A stretch of 26,573 bases of DNA from Gammaproteobacteria bacterium UBA7449 (lineage in GTDB: Bacteria > Pseudomonadota > Gammaproteobacteria > Pseudomonadales > Pseudohongiellaceae): assembly GCA_002477465.1 (NCBI GenBank), contig DLPV01000069.1, forward strand, positions 1-26,573, in the 5' to 3' direction. Positions within the stretch are counted from its first letter, which is position 1, and each line of letters opens with the position of its first letter. The notes beneath the pieces are model-generated. The model ran no database searches and was not told the DNA's origin. It was given only the letters and a program-made list of their open reading frames with translations. A program made the position numbers and the translations under genes. Shown piece after piece: positions 8,171 through 15,532 of the stretch.

Positions 8171-8380
8171 TGAACCAGAATACTGACTCAACCCATCCTT
8201 CATCCTCCAGCGAACCGAGTGCGACCCGGCCACCGTCCCTGGCTGACTCATTTTCCTTTTTGTACTGCGCGTCAAACTACTTAAGCTGGGGCGGTGCCCT
8301 GCCCGGCGGCGGCCGTGCCTGATCGGTCGCCTGCCTTAGCTTGAGGTGATCCAGTAACTGTCGGATAGCCACGGGGTCTC
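8171..8380. repeat. Direct repeat copy A: 3' terminal region of an IS91-like element
   Basis: About 210 bp closely match 26362-26573 in the same orientation. Shared blocks include ACTGACTCAACCCATCCTTC, CCAAGCTGGGGCGG-type sequence, and GGATAGCCACGGG. The repeat spans the last codons of the transposase and its downstream terminus, where the replication-origin end of IS91 elements is expected. Confidence 0.75.
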
Positions 8381-8429
8381 CCACGGAGGCAATGATGCGC
8401 ACCGGACCTTGACACTTCTCGCAGAGCAT
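8277..8429 (-). pseudogene. IS91-family transposase remnant, C-terminal fragment
   Basis: The minus strand encodes a 50-residue fragment beginning MLCEKCQGPVRIIASVGDP, followed by an IRQLLDHLKLRQ helix and the proline-rich tail GRAPPQLK before a TAG at 8277-8279. The CxxC motif, the RIIASVGDP run, the LDHL helix and the RAPPQ tail are the hallmark C-terminus of IS91 (HUH/Y2-type) transposases. The frame meets a stop about 14 codons upstream of the Met, so the catalytic domain is gone. The usual final GLFG has become a lone K. It is a dead relic, colinear with the copy at the right window edge. Confidence 0.8.
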
Positions 8430-8549
8430 TGGGAGCGGGAATCCCAGTACCCTCCGTTTTTCGGATTAAGCAGGCTATCAAAGATATTTAAACTGTTTTA
8501 CTGGCCGAAAGTTGTTGTAACTTCTGAACTAAGCGGCGAGACTACTACT

Positions 8550-8960
8550 ATGATTCGGATATCTATCATTTATTTGCTTCTAGTCTCGTTGGCGACGCCG
8601 CTCAATTCAGGGGCAACTGCATGGATGTCGTTGCATATGGGTGCGCATGGCGAATCGCGCGCCTTGCCAAACGATGTAGTCAGTACTGGCCACCACGCTT
8701 CCCAATACGATGCCCATAGGCTTGCTGGTCATCCTGATCCAACTGAGCCTCCCCCTCATAATCATGATCCGCAGGATAACGGACACAACGAAGCAGACTG
8801 TGAGGCCCAGTGCCTAGCCTGTGCTAACCACTCTTCGAGCTCGGCTCCTCTGAGTCCGTTTTGCGAAAGCCGAAACAAAACGCGGGATGATGCCTCATTC
8901 CTCGCTCAGCCGCTGGCGCGCTCTGCTGATCTACTGCTCCGCCCACCTATCCTGGCCTAG
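8550..8960 (+). CDS. Small exported His/Cys-rich protein (possible metal-binding, DUF2946/CopL-like)
   Basis: The ATG at 8550 gives 136 residues with a signal peptide, MIRISIIYLLLVSLATPLNS. The mature protein is rich in His (HMGAHGES, GHHASQYDAH, HNHDPQDNGHNE) and has the cysteine set CEAQCLAC followed by NHSSSS, then a final Cys in FCES. It ends LLLRPPILA. This layout, with a His-rich loop, CxxxCxxC, and an R-P-P end, resembles DUF2946/CopL-type proteins found near copper genes. That resemblance is from memory of the family and is not certain. A longer frame from 8409 is unlikely because it starts inside the IS91 remnant. The neighbouring downstream gene is on the same strand, 293 bp away. 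Confidence 0.6.
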   Translation: MIRISIIYLLLVSLATPLNSGATAWMSLHMGAHGESRALPNDVVSTGHHASQYDAHRLAGHPDPTEPPPHNHDPQDNGHNEADCEAQCLACANHSSSSAPLSPFCESRNKTRDDASFLAQPLARSADLLLRPPILA

Positions 8961-9253
8961 TCTGATTCGGAGTAGGCCGGGCTTACCTGCCCCTCGCTGG
9001 ATCCTAGCCGACGCTCGTTTCTGATCTGACGCCTTGTACCCCATCTCGCTTTATGTCCCAAACCGGAGCGATTTCGGCGCGTGCTGTTTGTTTAATGTCG
9101 GTCAGGCCCGCTCGATACTCAACCGTTCATCAAATATTTAGCAGCACTAGTCCTGGAAGCGGCAGACCCGCAACAAATAGTGGGCGTTGTGCACAGCATT
9201 TAACTTAAAGACGCCAATCCTTCTTATAGATAAGGCGTGATGAGAAATAAATT

Positions 9254-10381
9254 ATGTTAACTAAGCACTTTAGAACAACATCGCACTTCAGAGCGATTGT
9301 TTTGCTTTGTCTGGGCGGGACCCTGAGTTCCCTGATATTGTTGGCTTCACCTGCTTGGGGCCAAGACAGTGACGCTTTGGACCTGCCAATGCTGCGCCGT
9401 GCGCTCGGCATGTCTGGACTGAGGAGAAGCATTGCCCTTGATGCGCCTCTTGGGGCACTTCTGATGAGAAATAACACTTATCGTGTTGCGAAGCTCTCCT
9501 CCGCCAATGCCAAAAGCGCATCTGACGAGGTGAGCTATAACTCGTCGAGTGCAATTGGTCAGTTCAATTCTGTTTTGGATATCGGGCACACAAACGACAC
9601 TGCCTATTTTCTCAAGACCACTGCCAGACACGTTGACTTCGAGGTACACGATCTGCTTAAAGCCAGCGTCAAGCGCTTTGATCTGGGCGTCATGGCGATG
9701 CGGAACAGCAGCGCCGGTAACCCACGTTATCTCGGTCTCAGTGTCATTACTGAAAGCAACGTTGGCCGACCGCAATTCGTTGATGGCTACAGAATTGGCG
9801 GTGGCATCGGACTAAGGTGGGAGGGTGGTGCAAAAATTTCCAACACCTGGGCACTCTCATTCAGATCAGAATTTCTGAATTGGGAGGGTGAAAATTATAT
9901 GAATCGGCCAAACCTCATGCCTCAACCGGTGGTAAACCCGATCGACAATAGCAGAATGATCTCAAACGTTGACATCATCAGAGCAGCCAATGCTTTTGGC
10001 GGGCGAGGGCAATGGCGCTCAGGGATTCACTACTTATCAAATGAATACGAACCGCAGCAGAACAACATGGGTATGATGGTCTCGGAGCCGTTCGGAGATT
10101 ATGAGAGATTAGGGTTTTTCCGAACAGGCTACTTGCAGATGTGGCCTCTAGGGAACATCTCCGGCGCGATGGCTTATGTCGAGGCCAACATTGACTGGGA
10201 GTTTGAAAATAATCTGGATCAATTTCTCTCAGACAAAACGATTGTGTCCGCAAAATTGGGCGTGAACTGGACCTTTGCCCCTTCGCGGCAACTTCTGCTG
10301 GAATGGCAGCAATTTGAGGGGGTTGAACGTATTAGGTCTCGGAATGGGCTTCTGCTGACAATCTTATTTGATGATCTTTAG
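9254..10381 (+). CDS. Unknown exported protein, probable outer-membrane beta-barrel
   Basis: This 375-residue protein has a clear signal peptide: a charged start, then the hydrophobic run LLCLGGTLSSLILLASPAWG, cleaved before QDSD. The mature part shows many alternating hydrophobic/polar strands with Gly and aromatic turns (for example YRIGGGIGLRWEGG, WALSFRSEFLNWEG, GFFRTGYLQMWPLG, ISGAMAYVEANIDWEF), as in outer-membrane barrels. The last strand ends LLLTILFDDL and lacks the terminal Phe seen in classical porins. No family was recognised. The ribosome-binding site before the ATG is weak (TGAGA). Transport or adhesion roles are possible, but nothing in the sequence decides between them. Confidence 0.7.
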   Translation: MLTKHFRTTSHFRAIVLLCLGGTLSSLILLASPAWGQDSDALDLPMLRRALGMSGLRRSIALDAPLGALLMRNNTYRVAKLSSANAKSASDEVSYNSSSAIGQFNSVLDIGHTNDTAYFLKTTARHVDFEVHDLLKASVKRFDLGVMAMRNSSAGNPRYLGLSVITESNVGRPQFVDGYRIGGGIGLRWEGGAKISNTWALSFRSEFLNWEGENYMNRPNLMPQPVVNPIDNSRMISNVDIIRAANAFGGRGQWRSGIHYLSNEYEPQQNNMGMMVSEPFGDYERLGFFRTGYLQMWPLGNISGAMAYVEANIDWEFENNLDQFLSDKTIVSAKLGVNWTFAPSRQLLLEWQQFEGVERIRSRNGLLLTILFDDL

Positions 10382-10765
10382 CATGCTTGCAGCGTCTTTG
10401 GGCTTAAATAATCGGGAGCGAGCAACATTGAAGGGGAAGACTAGGGAACAGACCACGTTGCCCCCGCGCAACACAAAGATCACAGCCCACCAACACTATC
10501 TGAACCTCGAGTAGCACATCTAGAGAGCGTGCCGCGCACTTGGAGCAGAAGCGATGAAGGAGGGAGGCGTCAGGCCATCCGACCAGCAACAAATGGGATC
10601 TCGGTGCTTATAAAAATTGATCCCAAAGAGAACCGTTATAAGCTCTCGACCAGCGCCTGCGCCGAAGTAAACCTCGCAGACTCGCAAATTTCATTTTGTA
10701 AAATTGTTCTATCCGCTGGTTCCGCTCGCCAGCGTACGCGGGTCGCATAAAACATCACTTTATGA
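10382..10765. other. Non-coding gap between convergent genes
   Basis: This 384-bp stretch lies between the ends of two converging genes. It holds only short frames without good start sites or recognisable products, and no T-tailed terminator was found. A 6-bp inverted pair, GGGATC and GATCCC, flanks a short A/T-rich loop near 10590-10620. Confidence 0.4.
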
Positions 10766-12181
10766 TTAGCGAGACCTCGATTCTTCGGGAGTTTTTACCC
10801 AGGCATGTTCATAGATATCAGGAAGCACTTTAGTGCCGGAGCTAAACTTGAACGGTACACCAGGTATGCCGCTTTCATATTCTGCCTCGAGGTAGTAGGC
10901 GACATACCCCGATGCGGGAATTTCCATTTGTATTTCGTAAACACCAGGTGCTGTAGGACTGATTGCGGTGCTGCTGTAGCTGCGGCCTATCTTTGCCTGA
11001 GTGAAATTTCTTTCGCTTTCGTTTGTGGCTTTCCAAAGAAGAACTTTTGTCGGCTTCTCGAGTGAGAAAAATGTGATAGTTCCCGTGTCGGAAACTGCCC
11101 ATGAATAGCGCGGCAGCGGCACGTTATGCACAACAGAGTGATACCAGGCATCCATACTGTCAATAACATCCGTATCACGCATGCTGTGATTCGAGTTGGG
11201 CACGTAACGCAGGTGCTTTTCTCCGATAAGATCATCCCAATAAAATTGCCAGGAATCGGGTAGGAAAAACTCATCCCCCGTCGAATTTAGAATGTATTTG
11301 GGTAGGGTAAGCCGGTCTCTGTACTCATAGGGCTCAACGATATCCATTAATTGATCCCATTCCGGCGTATCTATCCAGTTAACCACGCCGCTGGCGACAT
11401 AATCGATAACGGCCAGGGAATAAGCACCGTAAACTGAATAGTGATGTTTAAAAGATTCACTGATATTCAGCATGTCGATAACGATAGGGGCGATAGCAAC
11501 TACCCTTGGGTCAACAATTGCTGTCGTCCAGGTTGTCCAGCCGCGCTTCGAACCTCCGGCTACAATAAACTTATCCACACTTATTTCATTTTCTGAATTA
11601 CTGGACACTACAGAGGTGACAGTATCCATGGCTCTTACGGCAGATTTTGTCATGGGCAGCCTTAGCGGCCATTTTTCATCACCGGTACGAAAATATTTGT
11701 CCCAGGTGTAGGCAATAATTGCATCTTCTGTTCTGCCGATATCAGGGCTGTCTGAGAAACGAAGCGGTTGATTTGGAACCATGTACAGTGTGCTGACCAC
11801 TGTGTTAGTTCTGAGTGCTCGAGTAATATCATTCTCAGGTGCTGCGTCTGGGAGACCGTCCGACTTGCTGCCCCCGGTGACGTACAAAAATGAGATATTG
11901 CTCTCAACGCTCTCCGGAATGGTCACGGTCATGTAATGTCGCCAGATCGGATCGTTGACTTCGGCGCTAGTCAGCCATTTCTGGGAGGTCATTTCTATAA
12001 TCAGAGTCTCGTATCCCTGCCCTGACACGGTATCAGCAATGGTGTACGCATAATTTTCATCCTCTTCGTTGACATATTTATCCAAGGCCGTGAGGCTCAG
12101 ACCATTGGCAAACACGGTTGCCGGGTAAGCGATGAACAGCACGAATGAAATTCGCATGAGTTTTTTGATTACGCCTTTCAT
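10766..12181 (-). CDS. PhoPQ-activated pathogenicity-related family protein (PqaA-like), exported
   Basis: This 471-residue protein has a signal peptide (MKGVIKKLMRISFVLFIAYP, cleavage near VFAN) and then the PhoPQ_related domain over nearly its whole length. Diagnostic runs are PIWRHYMTVTIPE, LYVTGGSK, RTEDAIIAYTWDKYF, and the nucleophile elbow GGSKRGWTTW with Ser211. The late His/Asp residues expected of an alpha/beta hydrolase fall in STGDEFFLPDSW and PNSNHSMRDTD. PqaA-type proteins are known as periplasmic or secreted hydrolase-like proteins tied to antimicrobial-peptide resistance in Salmonella; whether that role holds here is unknown. AGGAGA lies 7 nt before the ATG, making the start firm. 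No two-component genes are adjacent. Confidence 0.88.
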   Translation of the reverse strand: MKGVIKKLMRISFVLFIAYPATVFANGLSLTALDKYVNEEDENYAYTIADTVSGQGYETLIIEMTSQKWLTSAEVNDPIWRHYMTVTIPESVESNISFLYVTGGSKSDGLPDAAPENDITRALRTNTVVSTLYMVPNQPLRFSDSPDIGRTEDAIIAYTWDKYFRTGDEKWPLRLPMTKSAVRAMDTVTSVVSSNSENEISVDKFIVAGGSKRGWTTWTTAIVDPRVVAIAPIVIDMLNISESFKHHYSVYGAYSLAVIDYVASGVVNWIDTPEWDQLMDIVEPYEYRDRLTLPKYILNSTGDEFFLPDSWQFYWDDLIGEKHLRYVPNSNHSMRDTDVIDSMDAWYHSVVHNVPLPRYSWAVSDTGTITFFSLEKPTKVLLWKATNESERNFTQAKIGRSYSSTAISPTAPGVYEIQMEIPASGYVAYYLEAEYESGIPGVPFKFSSGTKVLPDIYEHAWVKTPEESRSR

Positions 12182-12503
12182 TGATCACTCTCCTTTCTCA
12201 TAGAGGCTATGGGGCGAGCCGGCTGATGTCTGAAGATGTCCCCACGCCGTCGACATCGGCCTAACGTTTTTGAGGCACCTATATATTAACTTTACCACAG
12301 TCGCAAACACGCTGTTATTAGGCGCTTTTGGGTGGGTTCACTGCTAGCGAACCCATAAAGTGCGGTAAAAAAGCTATGCGGTTCAGAGGCTGACGCGAGC
12401 GAGACTTTGACAAACCGCGATCAGGCTTTTACTTTGGACAGTAACCACGGAATTCAGCTGGTTTTTGAGGGCTGGAGGATATTTGACCGACATAGCGATT
12501 ACC

Positions 12504-12520
12504 ACAGCCCCTTGGGCTGT
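12504..12520. repeat. Perfect 7-bp-stem hairpin with 3-nt loop
   Basis: ACAGCCCCTTGGGCTGT folds into a 7-bp stem with loop CTT. It is followed by A's rather than T's on the plus strand, and by no T-run on the minus strand, so it is not a standard intrinsic terminator for either direction. Confidence 0.5.
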
Positions 12521-12922
12521 AAAAACCTGAATTTCAGTAAGACTATTTCCAAGATCTGGATTTGGCGCAAAAACTTCCTATACTCCAAGAACTGAATGAG
12601 AGCCTTACGTTAGATCTAACAAGGCGATAACAAGCCGGGTAAGGGCGCTCAGCGATCGTAATGTTTTAATCCGGTAAGGTCTGTCGCTTTGCGAAACAGG
12701 CCTTGTTTGCGGCTTAGAGACTAGCAATCAGGTACCTCTGACTATGATCGCAGGGGTTCGAGTGAAGTGCATCAGACATCCCGTGCTGATGCAATTTGTC
12801 CTTCAGCGCGCTAGAGCTTGTATTGAGTGCTGCGCCCCCCAAATCGCAATATTTAGCTGGCATCGAATTTGCGAGATGCGAAAGCTTTGGCAGCGTACGG
12901 GTATTGTGCCGGCCCCATTGCC

Positions 12923-12952
12923 TTGTATGACTAGAGTAGTTGTAATGATAAT
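12923..12952 (+). promoter_or_regulatory. Possible sigma-70 promoter for the decarboxylase gene
   Basis: TTGTAT (12923-12928) and GATAAT (12947-12952) are spaced by 18 bp, about 43 bp before the TTG start at 12995. Both hexamers are imperfect; the call rests only on match and position. Confidence 0.35.
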
Positions 12953-12994
12953 TTAGCTGCTGCATGAGTAGATTCCAAAAAAGAGAGCACACCA

Positions 12995-14197
12995 TTGAAA
13001 TATATTGATGAAAGCTTTACTCCCGCCGAGGGGTTGGAGAGGGCAGTTAAATTACTCAAACAGAGAAACTTTGAGGCCAGTGTCTTGCCTCGTGATCTCA
13101 GCGCCGAGGGGCTTGGTGAAGAAAAAACTTTGGACTTACTCGCTTTTCATGTCCTCGGACGTGCAGCAGCTCTAGATCATCCTCTGACATTTGCTCATAT
13201 GGATCCGCCGACACCGTGGATTACCTGGGCGACCTCTCTTTGGAACTCTCGTCTAAATCAGAACTTGCTCCATCCATCAATTTCGCCATTTGCATCAGAG
13301 GCGGAAACGAAAGTGATGAGCTGGATCACTCCTTTTTTCGGCATGAATGGTGGCCATATGTGCTCTGGCTCCACCGTTGCTAACCTCACTGCGCTATGGG
13401 CAGCGAGGGATGTTAGGAAAGTAACAAAGATTGTGGCGTCCGAGTACGCTCATCTAAGCATTCAGAAATCAGCTCAAATTCTCGGGCTCCCATTTGAGTG
13501 CATCAAAACAGATGAAGGTGGCAGGATAGATCGTCGTTCACTTGGTGACATGACGGATGCAGCTCTTGTTTTAACAGCCGGCACCACCGCTGCGGGGACC
13601 ATTGACCCTCTTGACCTAGTGGGTCATGCCGGCTGGAGTCATATCGATGCGGCGTGGTCAGGTCCCTTACGCATGACCCAGGAATATAGCCATCTGCTCG
13701 ACGGGATTGAAATGGCTGATTCCGTTGCTGTGTCAGCCCACAAGTGGTTCTATCAACCAAAGGATTCGGCATTGATCATGTTTCGCAATCCGCAGGATTG
13801 TGATCATACCTTAAGTTTAAGCAGCGACTACTTGGCGAAGCCCAACACCGGATTACAGGGCTCCCGCGGCGCAGCAGCTATTCCACTTCTCGCGACGCTG
13901 CTTGCGTGGGGTTCAAATGGGATTGCAGAGCGCATTTGTCGTTCTATGCGCCACGCGAAAAGTTTTGCGGGTAAGATCGATGAGGACGATAGGCTTATAC
14001 TTTGGGCCGAGCCTAAAACCGGGATAGTTCTGTTTCGACCAAAATTTCTGTCTGTCGACGATTTTCAGCAACGCCTACCGGAGAATATGTTCTCTACTTG
14101 CAAAGTTGATGGCCAGGACTGGCTGCGTGCTGTAGCCGTAAATCCAATACTCGATGTTGAAGGCGTAATTCTGGAAATCAACAAAGCGCTCTCGTAG
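12995..14197 (+). CDS. PLP-dependent group II amino acid decarboxylase family protein
   Basis: The product (400 residues) belongs to the pyridoxal-dependent decarboxylase fold (glutamate/aromatic amino acid decarboxylase superfamily). Visible motifs: CSGSTVANLTALWAAR for phosphate binding, TAGTTAAGTIDPL, HIDAAWSGP with Asp218, which pairs with the PLP nitrogen, and SAHKWFYQPKDSA with Schiff-base Lys250. It is shorter than the usual 470-500 residues, mostly because the N-terminal segment and C-terminal domain are compact. The start is a TTG at 12995, with AAGAGAG 7 nt upstream; the next in-frame ATG is about 200 bp inside and would remove conserved sequence. It is probably cytoplasmic. Substrate (glutamate, aspartate, aromatic or other amino acid) is undecided. 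A hydrolase gene follows on the same strand after 121 bp. Confidence 0.87.
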   Translation: MKYIDESFTPAEGLERAVKLLKQRNFEASVLPRDLSAEGLGEEKTLDLLAFHVLGRAAALDHPLTFAHMDPPTPWITWATSLWNSRLNQNLLHPSISPFASEAETKVMSWITPFFGMNGGHMCSGSTVANLTALWAARDVRKVTKIVASEYAHLSIQKSAQILGLPFECIKTDEGGRIDRRSLGDMTDAALVLTAGTTAAGTIDPLDLVGHAGWSHIDAAWSGPLRMTQEYSHLLDGIEMADSVAVSAHKWFYQPKDSALIMFRNPQDCDHTLSLSSDYLAKPNTGLQGSRGAAAIPLLATLLAWGSNGIAERICRSMRHAKSFAGKIDEDDRLILWAEPKTGIVLFRPKFLSVDDFQQRLPENMFSTCKVDGQDWLRAVAVNPILDVEGVILEINKALS

Positions 14198-14318
14198 CAT
14201 TGATATACGTCACAAAGCGTTGAAACTCGACTGATTATGACTTACCTTTTAGGGGACGGCCCAATAGAGCAGCGGCAAGCTCGAGCGCATAGATTATATG
14301 ATTGAAGACGAGGATTAC

Positions 14319-15194
14319 ATGAAGCTGAAGCACATAACCACTTTTCTCTTTATTGCCTGTTTATCGGGACCACAGTTAGCAAGCGCAGACCCAAGCTATG
14401 TGTCTGATGTTATTTATGCTCGTAAAGATGGGATGGCTCTCACTTACGATATAATTCGGCCTGAAAATCCGAATGGCGCGGCGGTAATTTTCATGATGAG
14501 CGGTGGTTGGTATTCCTCTTGGACACCGCCATCAAGGATGGCCGAATCTTTTAGCGATATGCTGAACGCTGGATTTACCATGATCCCCGTTTATCATGGC
14601 AGTGCGCCGAAGTATAAGATTCCAGACGCAGTCCAAGACGTAAGCTTGGCGACTTTACATATAAAGGAAAACGCGGACGATTATGGCATTGATGTGAATC
14701 GCATTGGCGTGACTGGCGGCAGCGCTGGCGGGCACCTTTCTTTGATGGTTGGTTTGGCCAAGGAACAGGTAGCAGCTTCCTCCGGTGCCAATGATGGATC
14801 AATGGATGCATCACTGGCTGCAATAGTTGCCTATTTCCCGCCAGTTGACTTCAGGCAATCTGAGTCTGAGGCGGCAGGCATTGTTAATGAGGTTTCCATG
14901 GAGGAGTTATACAGCAGATTTCCTGCGCTCTCTTTTGAGGAAGATTTGATCCCCTCTGTCTCTCCAATTACGTTTGTTGACCAGAACGATCCTCCCACAT
15001 TACTGATCCACGGGGATGCGGATCCGCTCGTTCACGTCAGCAACTCGGTAGTGATGAACAAAAAACTGACAGAGAATAGTGTTGAAACCGACCTGATTAT
15101 TATTCCCGGCGGCAAACATGGTTTTGGCGGGGATAATTCTGTTCGTGCTAATCAAGCCAGGCTAGAGTGGTTCAAAACCCACCTTCTGGATTAG
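14319..15194 (+). CDS. Exported alpha/beta hydrolase (esterase/lipase-like)
   Basis: ATG at 14319 is chosen because GAGGA lies just before it; an in-frame ATG at 14298 has no such site. The 291-residue product starts with a signal peptide (MKLKHITTFLFIACLSG, cleavage after LASA). The hydrolase domain shows Ser135 in GVTGGSAGG, Asp235 in HGDADPLV and His267 in GGKHGF, a full triad. The usual HGGG oxyanion motif is replaced by MMSGGWYSSW, as in some BD-FAE/acetyl-hydrolase-like members. It is probably periplasmic, acting on small esters or acylated sugars; the substrate is not visible. It lies downstream of the decarboxylase but is not clearly in one operon. Decayed IS91 sequence begins 26 bp after its stop. 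Confidence 0.85.
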   Translation: MKLKHITTFLFIACLSGPQLASADPSYVSDVIYARKDGMALTYDIIRPENPNGAAVIFMMSGGWYSSWTPPSRMAESFSDMLNAGFTMIPVYHGSAPKYKIPDAVQDVSLATLHIKENADDYGIDVNRIGVTGGSAGGHLSLMVGLAKEQVAASSGANDGSMDASLAAIVAYFPPVDFRQSESEAAGIVNEVSMEELYSRFPALSFEEDLIPSVSPITFVDQNDPPTLLIHGDADPLVHVSNSVVMNKKLTENSVETDLIIIPGGKHGFGGDNSVRANQARLEWFKTHLLD

Positions 15195-15219
15195 ATGGGT
15201 CGGCGCGCTCGCCGCTCCT

Positions 15220-15400
15220 ATTGAATACGCGCTTCAGCTGGGCCCAGGTCATCGCGCCATGGCGCTCGGCAATGCTCGAGTCATCCCCTGCCTTGCCCAC
15301 TTTCTTTCTGCTCTTGCCTCTCCCGGCTGGCGTGATCAGTGGCAGCAGAGAGTAATGCGAGCGCATTCGTGACCCCTGATTTCGACCCGCTGACAACACT
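15220..15400 (-). pseudogene. IS91-family transposase remnant, internal fragment
   Basis: The minus strand encodes a segment resembling the region just before the zinc motif of IS91 transposases: FGVLSAG, MRSHYSLLPLI, then a basic linker and MTWAQLKRVFN, which corresponds to the family's WAQRLKRVF block. In an intact transposase this would be followed by the CEKCQGP block, which is absent here but present in the fragment at 8277-8429. Sequence after RVFN is unrelated. One residue is missing within the WAQ-LKRVF block. It is an inactive relic lying between a hydrolase gene and a protease gene, in the same orientation as the other two copies. Confidence 0.65.
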
Positions 15401-15532
15401 CCAAAACTCGTGCAAGATCTCAACCAGAGCGAAGATTACGCTCCTCGACTGATAATTCGTCCTGAGCTAGTATGTCAATCAGCCAGGCTTATTCTGGCAC
15501 CCTCCCCAATTATTCTGGATAAGAACGATACT

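Larger units (their letters stand above)
12182..12994. other. 813-bp gene-free region with hairpins
   Basis: No convincing gene was found. Frames at 12407-12595 (plus) and 12714-12995 (minus) are open but have unremarkable sequence and no good start signals. The region holds a GGGTTC/GAACCC hairpin (12334-12354), a strong short hairpin (12504-12520), a palindrome GTTAGATCTAAC (12609-12620), and a plausible promoter for the next gene. It separates divergent genes and may contain regulatory sites or decayed genes. Confidence 0.4.

Noticed and set aside
8409..8549. Longer N-terminus for the His/Cys-rich protein
   Set aside because: The added 47 codons lie in IS91 remnant sequence and would place the signal peptide internally.
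12504..12520. Intrinsic terminator
   Set aside because: The stem is good, but it is followed by A's on the plus strand and no T-run on the minus strand.
12407..12595. 62-codon plus-strand frame with TTG start
   Set aside because: No ribosome-binding site, no recognisable sequence, and a strong hairpin inside; not enough to call a gene.
12255..12625. Integron attC-like boxes (GCCTAAC near 12262; GTTAGAT and ATCTAAC at 12609-12620)
   Set aside because: The boxes match RYYYAAC/GTTRRRY, but no correctly spaced partner boxes or inner L boxes are found, and no cassette-like gene or integrase is present.
12714..12995. 93-codon minus-strand frame before the decarboxylase
   Set aside because: It has unusual composition, no start signal, and covers the likely promoter of the decarboxylase gene.
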